A DNA stretch of 64,000 bases from Sphingomonas aliaeris (GCF_016743815.1 NZ_CP061035.1:3164501-3228500), one strand, 5' to 3'; positions 46,164 to 56,588 are shown, counted from the stretch's first letter. The notes: generated by a model not told the origin, from the sequence alone. A program made the numbers and translations.

Positions 46164-46404
46164 TCCGACGTGCTGGCTGCCAGGATCCTTTGTCCTCCCT
46201 GCGCAAGTGCAGGACGGCAACACGATCTTCCGTGACAAGATGCGGGTTCGCATTGCCGAGGGTAAAAACGGGCGCGCCGCCCCGGAGACGGCAATAAGCT
46301 TGCTGATTCGGTTGACGATGGGGAGACCGTCTCGTGCCTGCCGACGGGCAGCGGATGCCCCTGCTTGGGGGCGATGTGTACCCTGACGAACTGCCGCTGA
46401 GACG

Positions 46405-46433
46405 AAAAAGGCGGCCGGTCTGCACCGGCCGCC
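46405..46433 (-). terminator. rho-independent terminator of the TonB receptor gene
   Basis: On the minus strand the 10-bp arms GGCGGCCGGT and ACCGGCCGCC surround a 4-nt loop and are followed by five Ts. The stem begins 14 nt after the TonB receptor stop. This is the clearest intrinsic terminator in the window. Confidence 0.9.
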
Positions 46434-46446
46434 TCTCACGCGAGTA

Positions 46447-49410
46447 TCAGAACTTGAAGTTGGCACCGACCTTGATGGTCCGGCCAACGGCACCGATCTG
46501 ATGATAGGTCGGGTTGTAATTCGTACCCGCATAATTGCCCGCGTTCAGCGGTGCCTTCGCATCCGTCAGGTTGATGACGTTGAAGTACAACTGGAACCGA
46601 TCGTTGACATCCACGCTGCCGACAAGGTCGACATCGATGAACGAATTGACCTTGCAGTTGAAGTTCGGATCGCTGCCCTGATACGTGCTGCTCGTCGTGC
46701 AATCCGTACCGCCGAACTGGTCCTCGGCAACCGCCTTGAACCCCTTCGTATAATAGGCCGTCGCCGTCAGCGAATATGGCCCGTATTGCGCCGTATTCTG
46801 CCAGTTGCCGCGCCACCGCGGCGTGCCTGCGCCCGACGACGTGACATACGGTGCCTGCGTACCGGCGAACTCCTGATACGCGCTGTCGGCACTCGGCTTG
46901 AACTTGTAGCTGATGATGTACGTCGCTTCCGCCCGGCTGGTGATGCGGAGGTCATCGGTCGGCTTGAAGTTCACCTGTGCCGACAGGTCGATGCCCTGCG
47001 TGCGCAGCGCCGCCGCATTGGCGAACGGCCCGTTGACGAACAGGACGCGGCGCGGTGCATTCGGGAAGGCCGGATCGATCGCGTCGAGCGTGACCGAATA
47101 GCCTGCCGGAAGCGCGGTGCCAGCATAATAAGCCGACAAGGCATCACCCGACAGCGGCGCGGACGAGATCACGTCGGTCTTGCGGATGTTGTAATAATCC
47201 GCCGTGAAGCTCAGCCAGCGCGTCGGCTGGGCAACGAAGCCGCCAGTGAAGCTGGTCGACTTTTCCGGCTTCAGATTCTCGTCGCCGATCGTCTGGAAAC
47301 CGAATCCGTAGGGCTGGTTGTAGGAACTGCCGCCGGAGCACGTCCCGTCGGAATTGCTCGTCGCGCCGTGCTGCACCTGGAGCGAGCATGGCGGGCGACC
47401 GCTGGTGAAGCCTACCACCGAACCGCCCAGTTCGGCGAAGCTCGGCGCACGGAAGCCCTTCGAGAAGGTGCCGCGGATCGCCAGCTCGCGGATCGGCTGG
47501 AACTTCGCGCCAATCTTCGGCGAGAAGTTGTTGAACCCGTCCGAATAGTGATCGTATCGGCCCGACGCGTTGATCTCCAGCGACGTCAGCACCGGCGCGT
47601 TCACCTCGAAATAGCCCGACGTGACATAACGATGGCCGACCGCAGTGAACTGGTTGAGGCCGATCGTCTGGCCTGCAGCATTCTGGTTCGGATCGTTGAC
47701 CGCTTCGTAGCGGAACGAGCCGCCCACGCCCAGTTGCAGGTCGCCCCCGGGCAGTCGGAACAGGTTCTTCGTCACGACGCCCTGGATCATGTCGAGGTCG
47801 CTGGTCGCCCGCGTCGAGATCGTCGGCGACAGGGCCGCGCGCACCGCCGCCGAATTCTGGCTCGGATCGACGAAATTGTAGCTGCCCGTGTTGATCGCGG
47901 TGATCAGCGCGGGCAGGTTGACGTACCCGTCCTGCCTGATGTCGAGCCACGACTTCGCGGCGGTGGCATCGACCGAATAGGTCCAGCCGTCACCGAACTT
48001 GCCCGCAATCCCCGCCTGCCCGCGCAGCACGCGGTTCTTATATTCGGACCGCGACGGCAGATCGCCGAACAGATAGCGGATCGCCGCCGCCTGCCCTGAT
48101 GCTGCGAACGGGTTGTTCGGGTTCTGCTGCCCGTTGGAAAGCAACGCCGGCAGGACGATGCTGAGCGTGTTTACCGGGTTGGCCGACCGGATCGAATTCG
48201 GCGTGCCCGACGCGACGACCTTGTTCTGGAAATAGGAGACGGAGGCATAAGCCTGCGAATCGTCACCTACATTGACGGTGGCGTGCGCCGTGCCGCCGAA
48301 TCGCGTCTGTTCCGGCTGAATCTGGCCGTAATCGGCCGCGGTATTCTGTTCGCAGCCGACACCGTCCGGTCCGGTCACCTGATTCTGACCGGCGGCGCAA
48401 CCGTTCGGATTCAGGATTTGCCACAGACCCGACGTCAGGCCCGAACCCGATAACGGGTTGCCGGCGATCGTCTGCTGGCTGGGCGCGACGATCGCGCTGC
48501 TGGTCGTGCCGGGAACGACCGAACCGGCATTGTTATTGTCGCCGCCGATGCCCGACAGGTCGTTGGTGTTGTACGGGAATCCGCGGTCGCGCGAATAGAT
48601 TGCGCCATCATGCTGATATTCGCCGCTGACGTAGAAGTTATAGCCTTCTTCCTTCAGCTTGCCGAAGCCGGCGGTCAGCGTCGCACGTTGCGTTCCGCCG
48701 TCGCCGCGCTGCGTGACGCCGGCTTCCGCAGTTCCCTGCAGGCCCGTGATTTCCTTTTTCGTGATGATATTCACCACGCCCGCGATCGCATCCGCGCCGT
48801 AGCTGGACGACGCGCCGTCCTTCAGCACTTCGATCCGGTCGATCGTCGCGTTCGGAATCGTGTTCAGATCGACGAAACTGCGCTGTCCGTCATCGGCGAG
48901 CGGATAATTGGCGGTACGCACGCCGTCCACCAGCGTCAGCGTCGAATTCACCGTCAGGCCGCGCAGCGACACGGCGGAAGACCCCGCGCCGAAGCCGTTG
49001 GAGAAGGCCGTCGGGATTGATCCCGAACTGTCAGACGCGATCGACCGCACCGCATCCGCTGCGGTCGTGATACCCGCGCGGGCCAGATTGTCGGCGGTCA
49101 GAACAGTCAGTGGCGACGGCGTTTCGGTGTCGGTACGGCGGAACAGCGTGCCCGTGACGACGATATCGCCTTCATCCGCGGGCGCCGCGGCGTCCGGGCC
49201 GGGCGCGGCGGTCTGCGGCGTGGCGGCAGGTGGCGACTGTATCGTGGTGCGGGCGGGCGGCACGGCCGGCGGCGCGGCCTGCGCATCGGTGCCGGCGGGC
49301 GTGTCCTGCGCCATCGCCGGCAGGGCAAGGCCCGATCCGGCGAAGATAAGGATCGGCAGGGCAACCCCGCGCAGCAGGGTCTGGCGACGATTGCGTCGAT
49401 TGTCTGTCAT
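46447..49410 (-). CDS. TonB-dependent outer-membrane receptor
   Basis: 987 residues starting MTDNRRNRRQTLLRGVALPI, with AAGGAAG upstream. The signal ends in PAMAQD and is followed by an Ala/Pro-rich low-complexity linker of about 55 residues. Then come the TonB box region GDIVVTGTLFRRTDTETPSP, a plug domain (VRSIASDSSGSIPTAFSNGF, VSLRGLTVNSTLTLVDGVRT, RIEVLKDGASSSYGADAIAG VVNIIT) and a 22-strand barrel ending VGANFKF. The class with long Ala/Pro N-termini is common in sphingomonads. The substrate is not evident. No partner gene is contiguous. A strong terminator lies just downstream. Confidence 0.93.
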   Translation of the reverse strand: MTDNRRNRRQTLLRGVALPILIFAGSGLALPAMAQDTPAGTDAQAAPPAVPPARTTIQSPPAATPQTAAPGPDAAAPADEGDIVVTGTLFRRTDTETPSPLTVLTADNLARAGITTAADAVRSIASDSSGSIPTAFSNGFGAGSSAVSLRGLTVNSTLTLVDGVRTANYPLADDGQRSFVDLNTIPNATIDRIEVLKDGASSSYGADAIAGVVNIITKKEITGLQGTAEAGVTQRGDGGTQRATLTAGFGKLKEEGYNFYVSGEYQHDGAIYSRDRGFPYNTNDLSGIGGDNNNAGSVVPGTTSSAIVAPSQQTIAGNPLSGSGLTSGLWQILNPNGCAAGQNQVTGPDGVGCEQNTAADYGQIQPEQTRFGGTAHATVNVGDDSQAYASVSYFQNKVVASGTPNSIRSANPVNTLSIVLPALLSNGQQNPNNPFAASGQAAAIRYLFGDLPSRSEYKNRVLRGQAGIAGKFGDGWTYSVDATAAKSWLDIRQDGYVNLPALITAINTGSYNFVDPSQNSAAVRAALSPTISTRATSDLDMIQGVVTKNLFRLPGGDLQLGVGGSFRYEAVNDPNQNAAGQTIGLNQFTAVGHRYVTSGYFEVNAPVLTSLEINASGRYDHYSDGFNNFSPKIGAKFQPIRELAIRGTFSKGFRAPSFAELGGSVVGFTSGRPPCSLQVQHGATSNSDGTCSGGSSYNQPYGFGFQTIGDENLKPEKSTSFTGGFVAQPTRWLSFTADYYNIRKTDVISSAPLSGDALSAYYAGTALPAGYSVTLDAIDPAFPNAPRRVLFVNGPFANAAALRTQGIDLSAQVNFKPTDDLRITSRAEATYIISYKFKPSADSAYQEFAGTQAPYVTSSGAGTPRWRGNWQNTAQYGPYSLTATAYYTKGFKAVAEDQFGGTDCTTSSTYQGSDPNFNCKVNSFIDVDLVGSVDVNDRFQLYFNVINLTDAKAPLNAGNYAGTNYNPTYHQIGAVGRTIKVGANFKF

Positions 49411-49700
49411 GTCGAACTTCCTTGGCTTGACGATCCCGACCGCCTGTAGGCGACCGGGCACGACCGTCAGCGCCGACGCTCCATCTCCCCCCAACAGGAG
49501 CCGCGCCGAATGTCCGGCGCCCTCTTGGGGAGGAATACGGGGCGTCGTAAAGCTCTCAGGAACTTGATTTTTGTAAATTTCGAACAGCGTGATATATTGG
49601 TCACGGGTTTATTTCGCGATTGTAAGTTTGTGTAAATCGCGTGTTCAGACTGATCGCGATCGTGCCCTTGAAATCGCGACTTTGATCGCGGTGACGGGCA

Positions 49701-50798
49701 TCACCGCATCAGACCCGCCGATCGCAAAGCGTTCTCGATCGTTGCCTGTACGTTCGAAAACTGGTCGGCGGCCGCATCCGGAGTGGCCCATTGCGGCGCG
49801 CCTGCCGCATCGCTCGTGACGCTGGAGACCGCCCGCTCTTCGCCGTCCAGCAATCCCCACCGCTTTGCGATATGCCAGGTCGAGGAGATGCCGACGTCCA
49901 GCATATACGGCATTGCCGTGCCGCTCGCAGTGTCGCCCGTCGTGGCGATCGGCGTGCCATGGCCCATTCCGGCAATGTCGTAGACTTCCAGCCGCACCGC
50001 GCCATTCGCGTCGGTCCATACCCGATGACGCTGCCCGTCCACCCGGTCCTCGACATCGGGCAATTCCGGTAAACCCTGCAAGGTTCGCCACTGGCCGACG
50101 ATCCGGTCCGCATTCACCGCATTGACGGTGGCATCCGCGCTGCCCTGCCACACGCTCACCACGGGCCAGGGACCCGCATGGCCCGAAGCCGCACGCACGG
50201 CCGCGGCGCCCGCATCGTCGCCGACATGGCCGTGTCCCCGCATGCGGTCGAACGCTTGCGGGACGGATGTGGCCGATCCATGAGGCAGGCCGGCGACGAT
50301 CGCGCCGCCGGCGAAGACTTCCGGATAGGTGGCAAGCATCGCCGACGTCATCGCCCCGCCGGCGGACAGGCCGGTGATATGGATGCGCGCCGGATCGATC
50401 GCGTGATCCGAGACCATCTTCGCGATCATCTGACGGATCGATGCAACCTCGCCCTTATCGCGCGTCGTGTCTTCGGCGGAGAACCAGTTGAAGCAGCCAT
50501 TCGGATTGTTCGATCGGCTCTGTTCCGGCAGCAGCACGGCAAAGCCGAACCGCCCGGCAAGCGCCGACCATCCCGATCCCCGATCATAACCCGCCGCATT
50601 CTGCGTACAGCCGTGCAGAACCACGACCAGCGGCATCTCGCCGGAATCTTTAGGGACATAGGTCCAGCCGGTCAGCGCGCCGGGGTTGGATCCGAAGTCG
50701 GTCAGCGGCGCCAGCGGCCCGCCCGAGGCACCGCCCATCGCGCCGGAGCGCATGTTCGCGGCGTTCAATCGCGCGATCGTATCGCTGATGCTACGCAT
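49701..50798 (-). CDS. PHB-depolymerase-family (type 1) alpha/beta-hydrolase esterase
   Basis: 365 residues. The alpha/beta-hydrolase elements are LVVVLHGCTQNAAGYDRGSG (oxyanion HGCTQ), the nucleophile elbow HITGLSAGGAMTSAMLATYP with the serine of GLSAG, and a late DIAGMGHGTPI, the catalytic His segment. GCFNWFSAEDTTRDKGEVAS is characteristic of PHB-depolymerase/feruloyl-esterase relatives. The first 35 residues (MRSISDTIARLNAANMRSGA) are polar, with no signal peptide, suggesting an intracellular location. Substrates may be short polyhydroxyalkanoates or aromatic esters. It lies 290 nt from the divergently oriented upstream region of the TonB receptor. Confidence 0.85.
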   Translation of the reverse strand: MRSISDTIARLNAANMRSGAMGGASGGPLAPLTDFGSNPGALTGWTYVPKDSGEMPLVVVLHGCTQNAAGYDRGSGWSALAGRFGFAVLLPEQSRSNNPNGCFNWFSAEDTTRDKGEVASIRQMIAKMVSDHAIDPARIHITGLSAGGAMTSAMLATYPEVFAGGAIVAGLPHGSATSVPQAFDRMRGHGHVGDDAGAAAVRAASGHAGPWPVVSVWQGSADATVNAVNADRIVGQWRTLQGLPELPDVEDRVDGQRHRVWTDANGAVRLEVYDIAGMGHGTPIATTGDTASGTAMPYMLDVGISSTWHIAKRWGLLDGEERAVSSVTSDAAGAPQWATPDAAADQFSNVQATIENALRSAGLMR

Positions 50799-50887
50799 CC
50801 TGTGTTCCAGTCGAAATAATCGCAGACGACATGCTGCAGTGCAACATATGCGCCGTTACGCGCCCGCTTTCAACCGGGGGGCGAGGC

Positions 50888-52183
50888 TCAGGCCGTGGCC
50901 GGGACCGTTCTTTCGTCGCCTTCCGAGTCCGGCGACACCCCCCGCTCGCGATCCAGCATGCGCATCACCGGTGTCACCGTCAGGCCATGAAGCAGGATCG
51001 AGAAGAGGATGACCAGTCCGACCAGCCCCCACAGGCGATCCGTCCCGCCGACCTTCACGTGGTTCAGCCCATAGGCCAGATAGTAGATCGATCCGACCCC
51101 GCGAATCCCGAAGAACGCCAGCGTCAATTTCTCCCCGAAATGCGCGCGATGCCCCATCAGCCCGATCAGCCCCGTGATCGGCCGGATCACCAGCAGGATG
51201 ATCGCTGCCACCACCGCGTCGACCCACGTCACTTTCGCCAGCAGCCCGCTGACCAGCGCACCGCCGAACAAGAGCAACAGCACCATCATCGAGAGCCGCT
51301 CGATCTGTTCGGTCACGTCGTGCATGTCGTGGTGGAAATCGTGATCGCGGTGCGTTCCGCGGAAGCTGAGCGCGGTGATGAAGACCGCGAGAAACCCATA
51401 GGAATGCACGATTTCGGTAAAACCATAGGAAACGAGCGTGGCCGACAAGGCGATCAACCCGTCGCCCGTCTTCACCAGCTTGGTGCGCGCCGACACGTGA
51501 AAGGTCAGCCATCCGAACAGCCGGCCGATCGCCCAACCCGAGCCGACGCCGACACCGATTTCCCAGAGCACGCGATAGGACAGCCATTCGACGAACCACG
51601 GATCGGATGTGCCCGCGACCGCGATCAGCGCGATGGCGAGATGGACGAACGGGAAAGCCAGACCGTCGTTCAGCCCCGCCTCCGACGTCAGGCCGAACCG
51701 CACGTCGTCCTGGTCGCCCGTCTTGGGTGGCCCCACCTGCACGTCCGCCGCAAGCACAGGGTCGGTCGGCGCGAGGCTGGCGGCGAGCAACAATGCCACC
51801 GCCCACGGGATACCGAGGGTGAGTGCCAGTAACGCGGTGATCGCGAGAATCCCGAGCGGCATCGTGATAGCCAACAGTCGCCACGTCAGTGCCCAGCGCC
51901 GCCAGTCGAAGATCCGGTCGATCTTCAGCCCCGCCCCCATCAGCGCGATGATGACGATGAATTCGCTGAACCGCTCCGCAATCTCCGGATACAGGAACGG
52001 CAGCGGCCGAAGCGTGATCTGCGGCAGCGAGAACAATGCCGCGCCGAGCGCAATGCAGACGATCGGCAGCGACAACGGCAGTTTCTTGAGCGCAAGCGGC
52101 AGCCAGACGACCAAAGCCGTCAGCAACCCCATGCCCGTCAGGACGAGGATATAGGGTTCGGGCAGCCAGGTGTCTGGAATCAT
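50888..52183 (-). CDS. monovalent cation/proton antiporter (CPA1/NhaP type)
   Basis: 431 residues, about 12 hydrophobic segments, starting MIPDTWLPEPYILVLTGMGL. The ion-binding core is AVALLLAASLAPTDPVLAADVQVGPP (a TDP motif) with SEAGLNDGLAFPFVHLAIAL (the ND motif), both diagnostic of CPA1 exchangers. The cytoplasmic loop is His- and Asp-rich (HRDHDFHHDMHD), which may sense pH or metal. It exchanges Na+ or K+ for protons across the inner membrane. It precedes the DUF885 gene by 60 nt in the same direction on the minus strand. Confidence 0.9.
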   Translation of the reverse strand: MIPDTWLPEPYILVLTGMGLLTALVVWLPLALKKLPLSLPIVCIALGAALFSLPQITLRPLPFLYPEIAERFSEFIVIIALMGAGLKIDRIFDWRRWALTWRLLAITMPLGILAITALLALTLGIPWAVALLLAASLAPTDPVLAADVQVGPPKTGDQDDVRFGLTSEAGLNDGLAFPFVHLAIALIAVAGTSDPWFVEWLSYRVLWEIGVGVGSGWAIGRLFGWLTFHVSARTKLVKTGDGLIALSATLVSYGFTEIVHSYGFLAVFITALSFRGTHRDHDFHHDMHDVTEQIERLSMMVLLLLFGGALVSGLLAKVTWVDAVVAAIILLVIRPITGLIGLMGHRAHFGEKLTLAFFGIRGVGSIYYLAYGLNHVKVGGTDRLWGLVGLVILFSILLHGLTVTPVMRMLDRERGVSPDSEGDERTVPATA

Positions 52184-52243
52184 CCGCGCTCAACGACCGG
52201 CAGCGCGTTTAGGGTACGTCCCCTCGTGACCCGCGCAAAACCG

Positions 52244-54058
52244 CTATCCCCTCATAGCCGCGATCCGCTGGTCGATGCGACGTTCCAGCACCGTCAGCGG
52301 CATCGCCCCTTCCTTCAGGATTTCGTGGAACTGCTTGAGGTCGAAGCGGTCGCCCAACGCCGCTTCGGCCTTCTTGCGCGCCCGCGTCCAGGCCATGTGC
52401 CCGACCTTGTAGCTGCACGCCTGCCCGGCCTGCGTGCAATACCGCTCCACTTCGCGTTGCGTGCGAGGCACCGCGAACCCGGTGGTTGCGACCATATAGT
52501 CGGTCGCTTTTTCCCGGCTCCAGCGTTTGGCATGGATGCCCGTATCGACGACCAGTCGTGTCGCGCGGAACAGGAAGGATTGCAGATAGCCCGCGCGCTC
52601 CAGCGGGGTCGCATAGGATTTCAGCTCGTCCGCCACTTGCTCGGCATATAAAGCCCAGCCTTCCGAATAGGCCGAGAAGAACCCGATCTTGCGCAGCGTC
52701 GGAATATCGCGCGATTCCTGCGCCAGGCTGATCTGCAGATGATGCCCCGGCACGCCCTCGTGATAGGTCAGCGCGGGCAACGTGTATTTCGGCCAGTCGC
52801 CGACATCCTTCAGGTTGACGAAATAGATCGCCGGCCGCGTTCCATCCAGCGAGGCACGGTTATAATATCCGTTCGACGCGCCGTCCTGGATCTCGACCGG
52901 AACCGCGCGAATCTCCAGCGGTTGCGTCGGCACGGTCACGAACGCCTGCGGCAGGCGCGCATACATCGCCTTCACCCCGGCGTTCAGCCCCTCGATCAGC
53001 TCCGCGCGACCGGCGGCGGTATTGGCATAGACCTGATCCGGCGCAACGTTCAGCTTGGCCAGCCGCTCGCCCACCGTGCCGCTCGAATACCCCTGCGATT
53101 TCAGGATCGTGTCCAGTTCTGCGGTGATCTCCGCGACCTGTGCCAGCCCGATGCGATGCACCTCGTCCGGGCTCATCGTCGTGGTCGTCGCCTGGGCCAG
53201 CGCCATTGCGTAGATCGCGTCGCCGTTCGGCACGCGCCAGATACCGTCGCCCGGCTTCGTGGTCGGCTTCAGTTTCTCGATCAGCGCGATCTGGCGGTCG
53301 AGCGCGGGATATACCTTGTCGGTGACGATCTTCGACGCCTGCGCCTGCCAATCCCCGGCGATATTCTTGGCGGCGGCGCGTTTGACCAGCGACTGGACGA
53401 TGCTCGACTGATCCGCCGGCTGATTACGCAGCTTGCGCATCTGCCCCAGCGTCAGGTCCAGCGACCAGCCAGGCGCGAGATACCCGCGTGCATCCTCGTC
53501 CGACTGCAACGCGCTTTCCTGATCCAGCACCGTCCCGAACTGGTCGAGCCGCGACAGATATGCATCGGCATCCGGCTTCACATTGATCGTGTGCGCGGTG
53601 TTCAGAAAATCGGGGACCGAGAAATACGCGCCGCCCTGCTGGAAGATACGATACGGCCGGATCGGGCTGTCGATCCCGAACCGGTCCGCCGATGCGATCT
53701 GGTTGGACAGCGAATAGCGCACGACCTCCAGATTCAGTTTGGCCGGTTCGGACAATCCCGTCGCCGGAACCTTGGCAAGCCGGGCCAGCGCCGCCTTGGT
53801 CTGCGCGATGTCCGCCGCGCGTTTCGCCGCGGTGCGGGGCGAGAGCATTGCCTTCGATGCCGCCAGCGGCCCCTTGTCCAGCCCGAGCGAGGTTGCGAGT
53901 TCCGGGGATCGTGCGACCGAATCCTGGAAGATCCGCTCGAACTCGGCATTCAGCGCCGCATCGCCGCTTGCCTTGCCCTGCGCGAGAACCCCGGCGGGGA
54001 TGAAGGCGGCGGCAAGCGCGGCGGTGCCGCCCGAGGTAAGCAACTGACGGCGATCCAT
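52244..54058 (-). CDS. DUF885 domain-containing exported protein
   Basis: 604 residues starting MDRRQLLTSGGTAALAAAFI and ending its signal at VLAQGK. The RR followed by a moderately hydrophobic stretch suggests Tat export. The DUF885 core, a gluzincin-like metallopeptidase fold, shows YHEGVPGHHLQISLAQESRD with the HEGxPGHH zinc motif near residue 400. A downstream YSEGWALYAEQVADELKSYA supplies the third-ligand Glu, and FRATRLVVDTGIHAKRWSRE follows. The motif is intact, so peptidase activity is plausible. AAGGGA precedes the ATG, and a longer frame to 54190 lacks signal character. Confidence 0.9.
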   Translation of the reverse strand: MDRRQLLTSGGTAALAAAFIPAGVLAQGKASGDAALNAEFERIFQDSVARSPELATSLGLDKGPLAASKAMLSPRTAAKRAADIAQTKAALARLAKVPATGLSEPAKLNLEVVRYSLSNQIASADRFGIDSPIRPYRIFQQGGAYFSVPDFLNTAHTINVKPDADAYLSRLDQFGTVLDQESALQSDEDARGYLAPGWSLDLTLGQMRKLRNQPADQSSIVQSLVKRAAAKNIAGDWQAQASKIVTDKVYPALDRQIALIEKLKPTTKPGDGIWRVPNGDAIYAMALAQATTTTMSPDEVHRIGLAQVAEITAELDTILKSQGYSSGTVGERLAKLNVAPDQVYANTAAGRAELIEGLNAGVKAMYARLPQAFVTVPTQPLEIRAVPVEIQDGASNGYYNRASLDGTRPAIYFVNLKDVGDWPKYTLPALTYHEGVPGHHLQISLAQESRDIPTLRKIGFFSAYSEGWALYAEQVADELKSYATPLERAGYLQSFLFRATRLVVDTGIHAKRWSREKATDYMVATTGFAVPRTQREVERYCTQAGQACSYKVGHMAWTRARKKAEAALGDRFDLKQFHEILKEGAMPLTVLERRIDQRIAAMRG

Positions 54059-54231
54059 GGCGAAATCCCTTTTGACGTTATACCGGCATCTTAGACATGT
54101 CGGCGCAGGGCATGCCAGCCCGCTTCCACAATGAAATACCCGGGCCGGCGGCACTGCTGCGGGTGATCTCCGGCATCCTCGCCCGGGCAATGATGATGAT
54201 TAGGGTACCACCGGTCGCCTCTGGTGCGACG

Positions 54232-54705
54232 TCAGCCCCGCTCGGCGACCAGATCGACGGCCGGACGCAGTTCGCGCGTCTTCGCGACCGGGCCGACCTT
54301 GCGCAGCAGGGTATGAAGCGTCCCGATTTCCTCCGCCGTCATGCGCGTCGTTATCCGCGCATCGGACTCGCGCATGATGGTCAGCATCGCCGCGACGCGC
54401 CCCTCGCCCTTGGGAAGCAAGTGCAAGGCGTTAGTGCGCAGATCCCGGCCCGGTCGGCGCTCGATCAACTCGCGGTCGACCAGGATATTGACCAGTTTCA
54501 TCGCGCTCGACCGGTTGACGTTCAAAGCGCGGCCCAGCGCCGTCTGGTCGCTGCCGGGATTGTCGCGGATAAGGATCAGCGCGGTCAGTTTTGCGGGCGA
54601 TAGATCGAACGCCGACAGGCTCGCACGGCCATCGCTGTCCGCGACGAACCACGCACACTGCAATTGATAGCCCAAAAGCGTTTCGAGATCGGCCCCCTGC
54701 CTCAT
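54232..54705 (-). CDS. MarR-family transcriptional regulator
   Basis: 157 residues. The winged helix-turn-helix covers residues 35-105: LSPAKLTALILIRDNPGSDQ, TALGRALNVNRSSAMKLVNI LVDRELIERRPGRDLRTNAL. The helical dimerisation ends are at both termini, and no Cys sensor is evident. It is divergent from the FAD oxidoreductase gene across about 250 nt and could control it. Binding sites were not recognised by eye. Confidence 0.9.
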   Translation of the reverse strand: MRQGADLETLLGYQLQCAWFVADSDGRASLSAFDLSPAKLTALILIRDNPGSDQTALGRALNVNRSSAMKLVNILVDRELIERRPGRDLRTNALHLLPKGEGRVAAMLTIMRESDARITTRMTAEEIGTLHTLLRKVGPVAKTRELRPAVDLVAERG

Positions 54706-54957
54706 GCCCTGAAACTACCCCTCGCCATAACTGTTTCCCTGCCGCACGGATGCGCGGGATCGGGACTGTTGCGCCCAGTTCGCCATTTTTGGCAAAACTA
54801 AAGGCATTTACACAAAAGCGATAGTGGATCGTATTGTCGAATGTAGGTTTTGGCGCGCCGCCCCTTTACTCCGGGATCTAAACCGACCGACAATACCCTG
54901 ATGTCGCGTCTCGCCCGCAGTCCCGCGGCGAAAAGCCCGGCATGCGGGGCCGGACAT

Positions 54958-56565
54958 GTGACGACATCCTACGACGCACTGATCATCGGCGGCGGGCATA
55001 ACGGCCTGGTTTGTGCCTTCTATCTCGCACGTGCCGGGCTGAAGGTTCGCGTGCTGGAACGCCGTCACATCGTCGGCGGCGCGGCGGTGACGGAGGAATT
55101 CCATCCCGGCTTCCGCAATTCCACCGCCAGCTACACCGTCAGCCTGCTGCGTCCCAAGGTGATCCGCGACATGCGGCTGCACGAACGCGGCTGGCGGATC
55201 GTCGAGCGCACCGTCAGCAACTTCTTCCCGCATGACGACGGCTATCTGATGCTCGGCGGCGGACAGGCGCGGACGCAGGCGGAATTCGCCCGCTTCTCGC
55301 AGAAGGATGCGGAGACCCTGCCGCGCTACGAGGCCGCGCTGGAACGCGTCGCGGCGGTGCTGCGCGACATGGCGCTGCGTACCCCGCCCAATGCCGGGGG
55401 CGGGCTGCGCGCGCTGATCGCCGCCGCCGCCCAGGGACGGCGGCTGTCCGGGCTTTCGATCGAAGCGCAGCGCGACGTGATGGACCTGTTCGTCAAGTCG
55501 GCGCGCGATTTCCTAGACGGCTGGTACGAAAACCCCTTCATCCAGGCGGCGTTCGGCTTCGATGCGGTCGTCGGCAACTATGCCAGCCCCGATACGCCGG
55601 GCAGCGCATACGTTCTGCTCCACCACGTGTTCGGTGAGGTAAACGGCAAGTACGGCGCGTGGGGCCACAGCGTCGGCGGGATGGGCGCGATCAGCGATTA
55701 TATGGCGGAGGCCTGCCGCGAGGCGGGCGTCGCGATCAGCGTCGACTCACCCGTCGCCCGCGTGATGGTGGACGGTGGAAAGGCGGCGGGCGTCCGCCTC
55801 GAATCGGGCGAGGAGATGGCCGCGAAGATCGTCGCCGCCAATGTCGGCCCCGCCTTGCTGTTCCGCCACTTGGTCGATTCGTCCGACCTGACCCCCGAAT
55901 TCGCCCGGCGAATGCAGGGCTACAAGGCCGGGTCCGGAACCTTCCGCATGAACGTGGCGCTCAGCGAACTGCCCGATTTCTCCGTCCTGCCCGGCCGGGC
56001 AAAGGCCGAACATCATACCGCCGGTATCATCATCGCCCCGACGCTCGATTATATGGACCGGGCCTTCACCGACGCTCGCGCATTCGGCTGGTCTCGCGAA
56101 CCGATCGTCGAGATGAAGCTGCCGACGTCGGTCGACGATACGCTCGCCCCGCCGGGGCAGCACATCGCCAGCCTGTTCTGCCAGCAATTCGCCCCGGTCC
56201 TGCCCGATGGCCGCACCTGGGACGACGACCGCGAGGCGGCGGCGGAAACGATCATCGACACCGTGACGCGCCACGCCCCCAATTTCCGCGCGTCGATCAT
56301 CGCGACGCAGATCCATTCCCCGCTCGATCTCGAACGCAAGTTCGGCCTGATTGGCGGCGACATCATGCACGGGCATATGAGCCTCGACCAACTCTGGGCC
56401 GCGCGCCCCGTGCTCGGTCACGGCGACTATCGTAGCCCGGTCAAGGGCCTCTACATGTGCGGCGCGGGCACGCATCCCGGCGGTGGCGTCACCGGCGCCC
56501 CCGGCCACAACGCCGCCCACGAAATCCTGCGCGATCGCAGCGTGCTGGGACGGCTGTTCGGCTAG
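54958..56565 (+). CDS. CrtI/PYROXD2-like FAD-dependent oxidoreductase
   Basis: 535 residues from GTG (TTSYDALIIGGGHNGLV), with the dinucleotide-binding motif GGGHNG at residues 8-13 and the FAD contact region VLERRHIVGGAAVTEEFHPG. The C-terminal FAD motif is GLYMCGAGTHPGGGVTGAPG. The family groups with phytoene-desaturase-like and PYROXD2 amine/lipid oxidoreductases. No carotenoid genes are nearby, so carotenoid desaturation is not supported. In-frame starts at 54850 and 54901 are possible and would add a low-confidence leader. Confidence 0.85.
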   Translation: MTTSYDALIIGGGHNGLVCAFYLARAGLKVRVLERRHIVGGAAVTEEFHPGFRNSTASYTVSLLRPKVIRDMRLHERGWRIVERTVSNFFPHDDGYLMLGGGQARTQAEFARFSQKDAETLPRYEAALERVAAVLRDMALRTPPNAGGGLRALIAAAAQGRRLSGLSIEAQRDVMDLFVKSARDFLDGWYENPFIQAAFGFDAVVGNYASPDTPGSAYVLLHHVFGEVNGKYGAWGHSVGGMGAISDYMAEACREAGVAISVDSPVARVMVDGGKAAGVRLESGEEMAAKIVAANVGPALLFRHLVDSSDLTPEFARRMQGYKAGSGTFRMNVALSELPDFSVLPGRAKAEHHTAGIIIAPTLDYMDRAFTDARAFGWSREPIVEMKLPTSVDDTLAPPGQHIASLFCQQFAPVLPDGRTWDDDREAAAETIIDTVTRHAPNFRASIIATQIHSPLDLERKFGLIGGDIMHGHMSLDQLWAARPVLGHGDYRSPVKGLYMCGAGTHPGGGVTGAPGHNAAHEILRDRSVLGRLFG

Positions 56566-56588
56566 ACTGGACGACGAACGCCGGACCC

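Noticed and set aside
46501..48099. A 532-codon open frame antisense to the TonB receptor
   Set aside because: It is a shadow frame. The receptor on the other strand has signal, plug, barrel and terminator.
50856..52193. A 445-codon frame on the same strand as the antiporter, shifted by one base
   Set aside because: The antiporter frame has the TDP and ND motifs and membrane segments. The alternative frame is Arg/Asp rich without any membrane character.
54958..56565. Assignment as carotenoid phytoene desaturase (crtI)
   Set aside because: Only the general FAD fold supports it. There are no crtB, crtY or other carotenoid genes nearby, and the sequence fits the PYROXD2-like group better.
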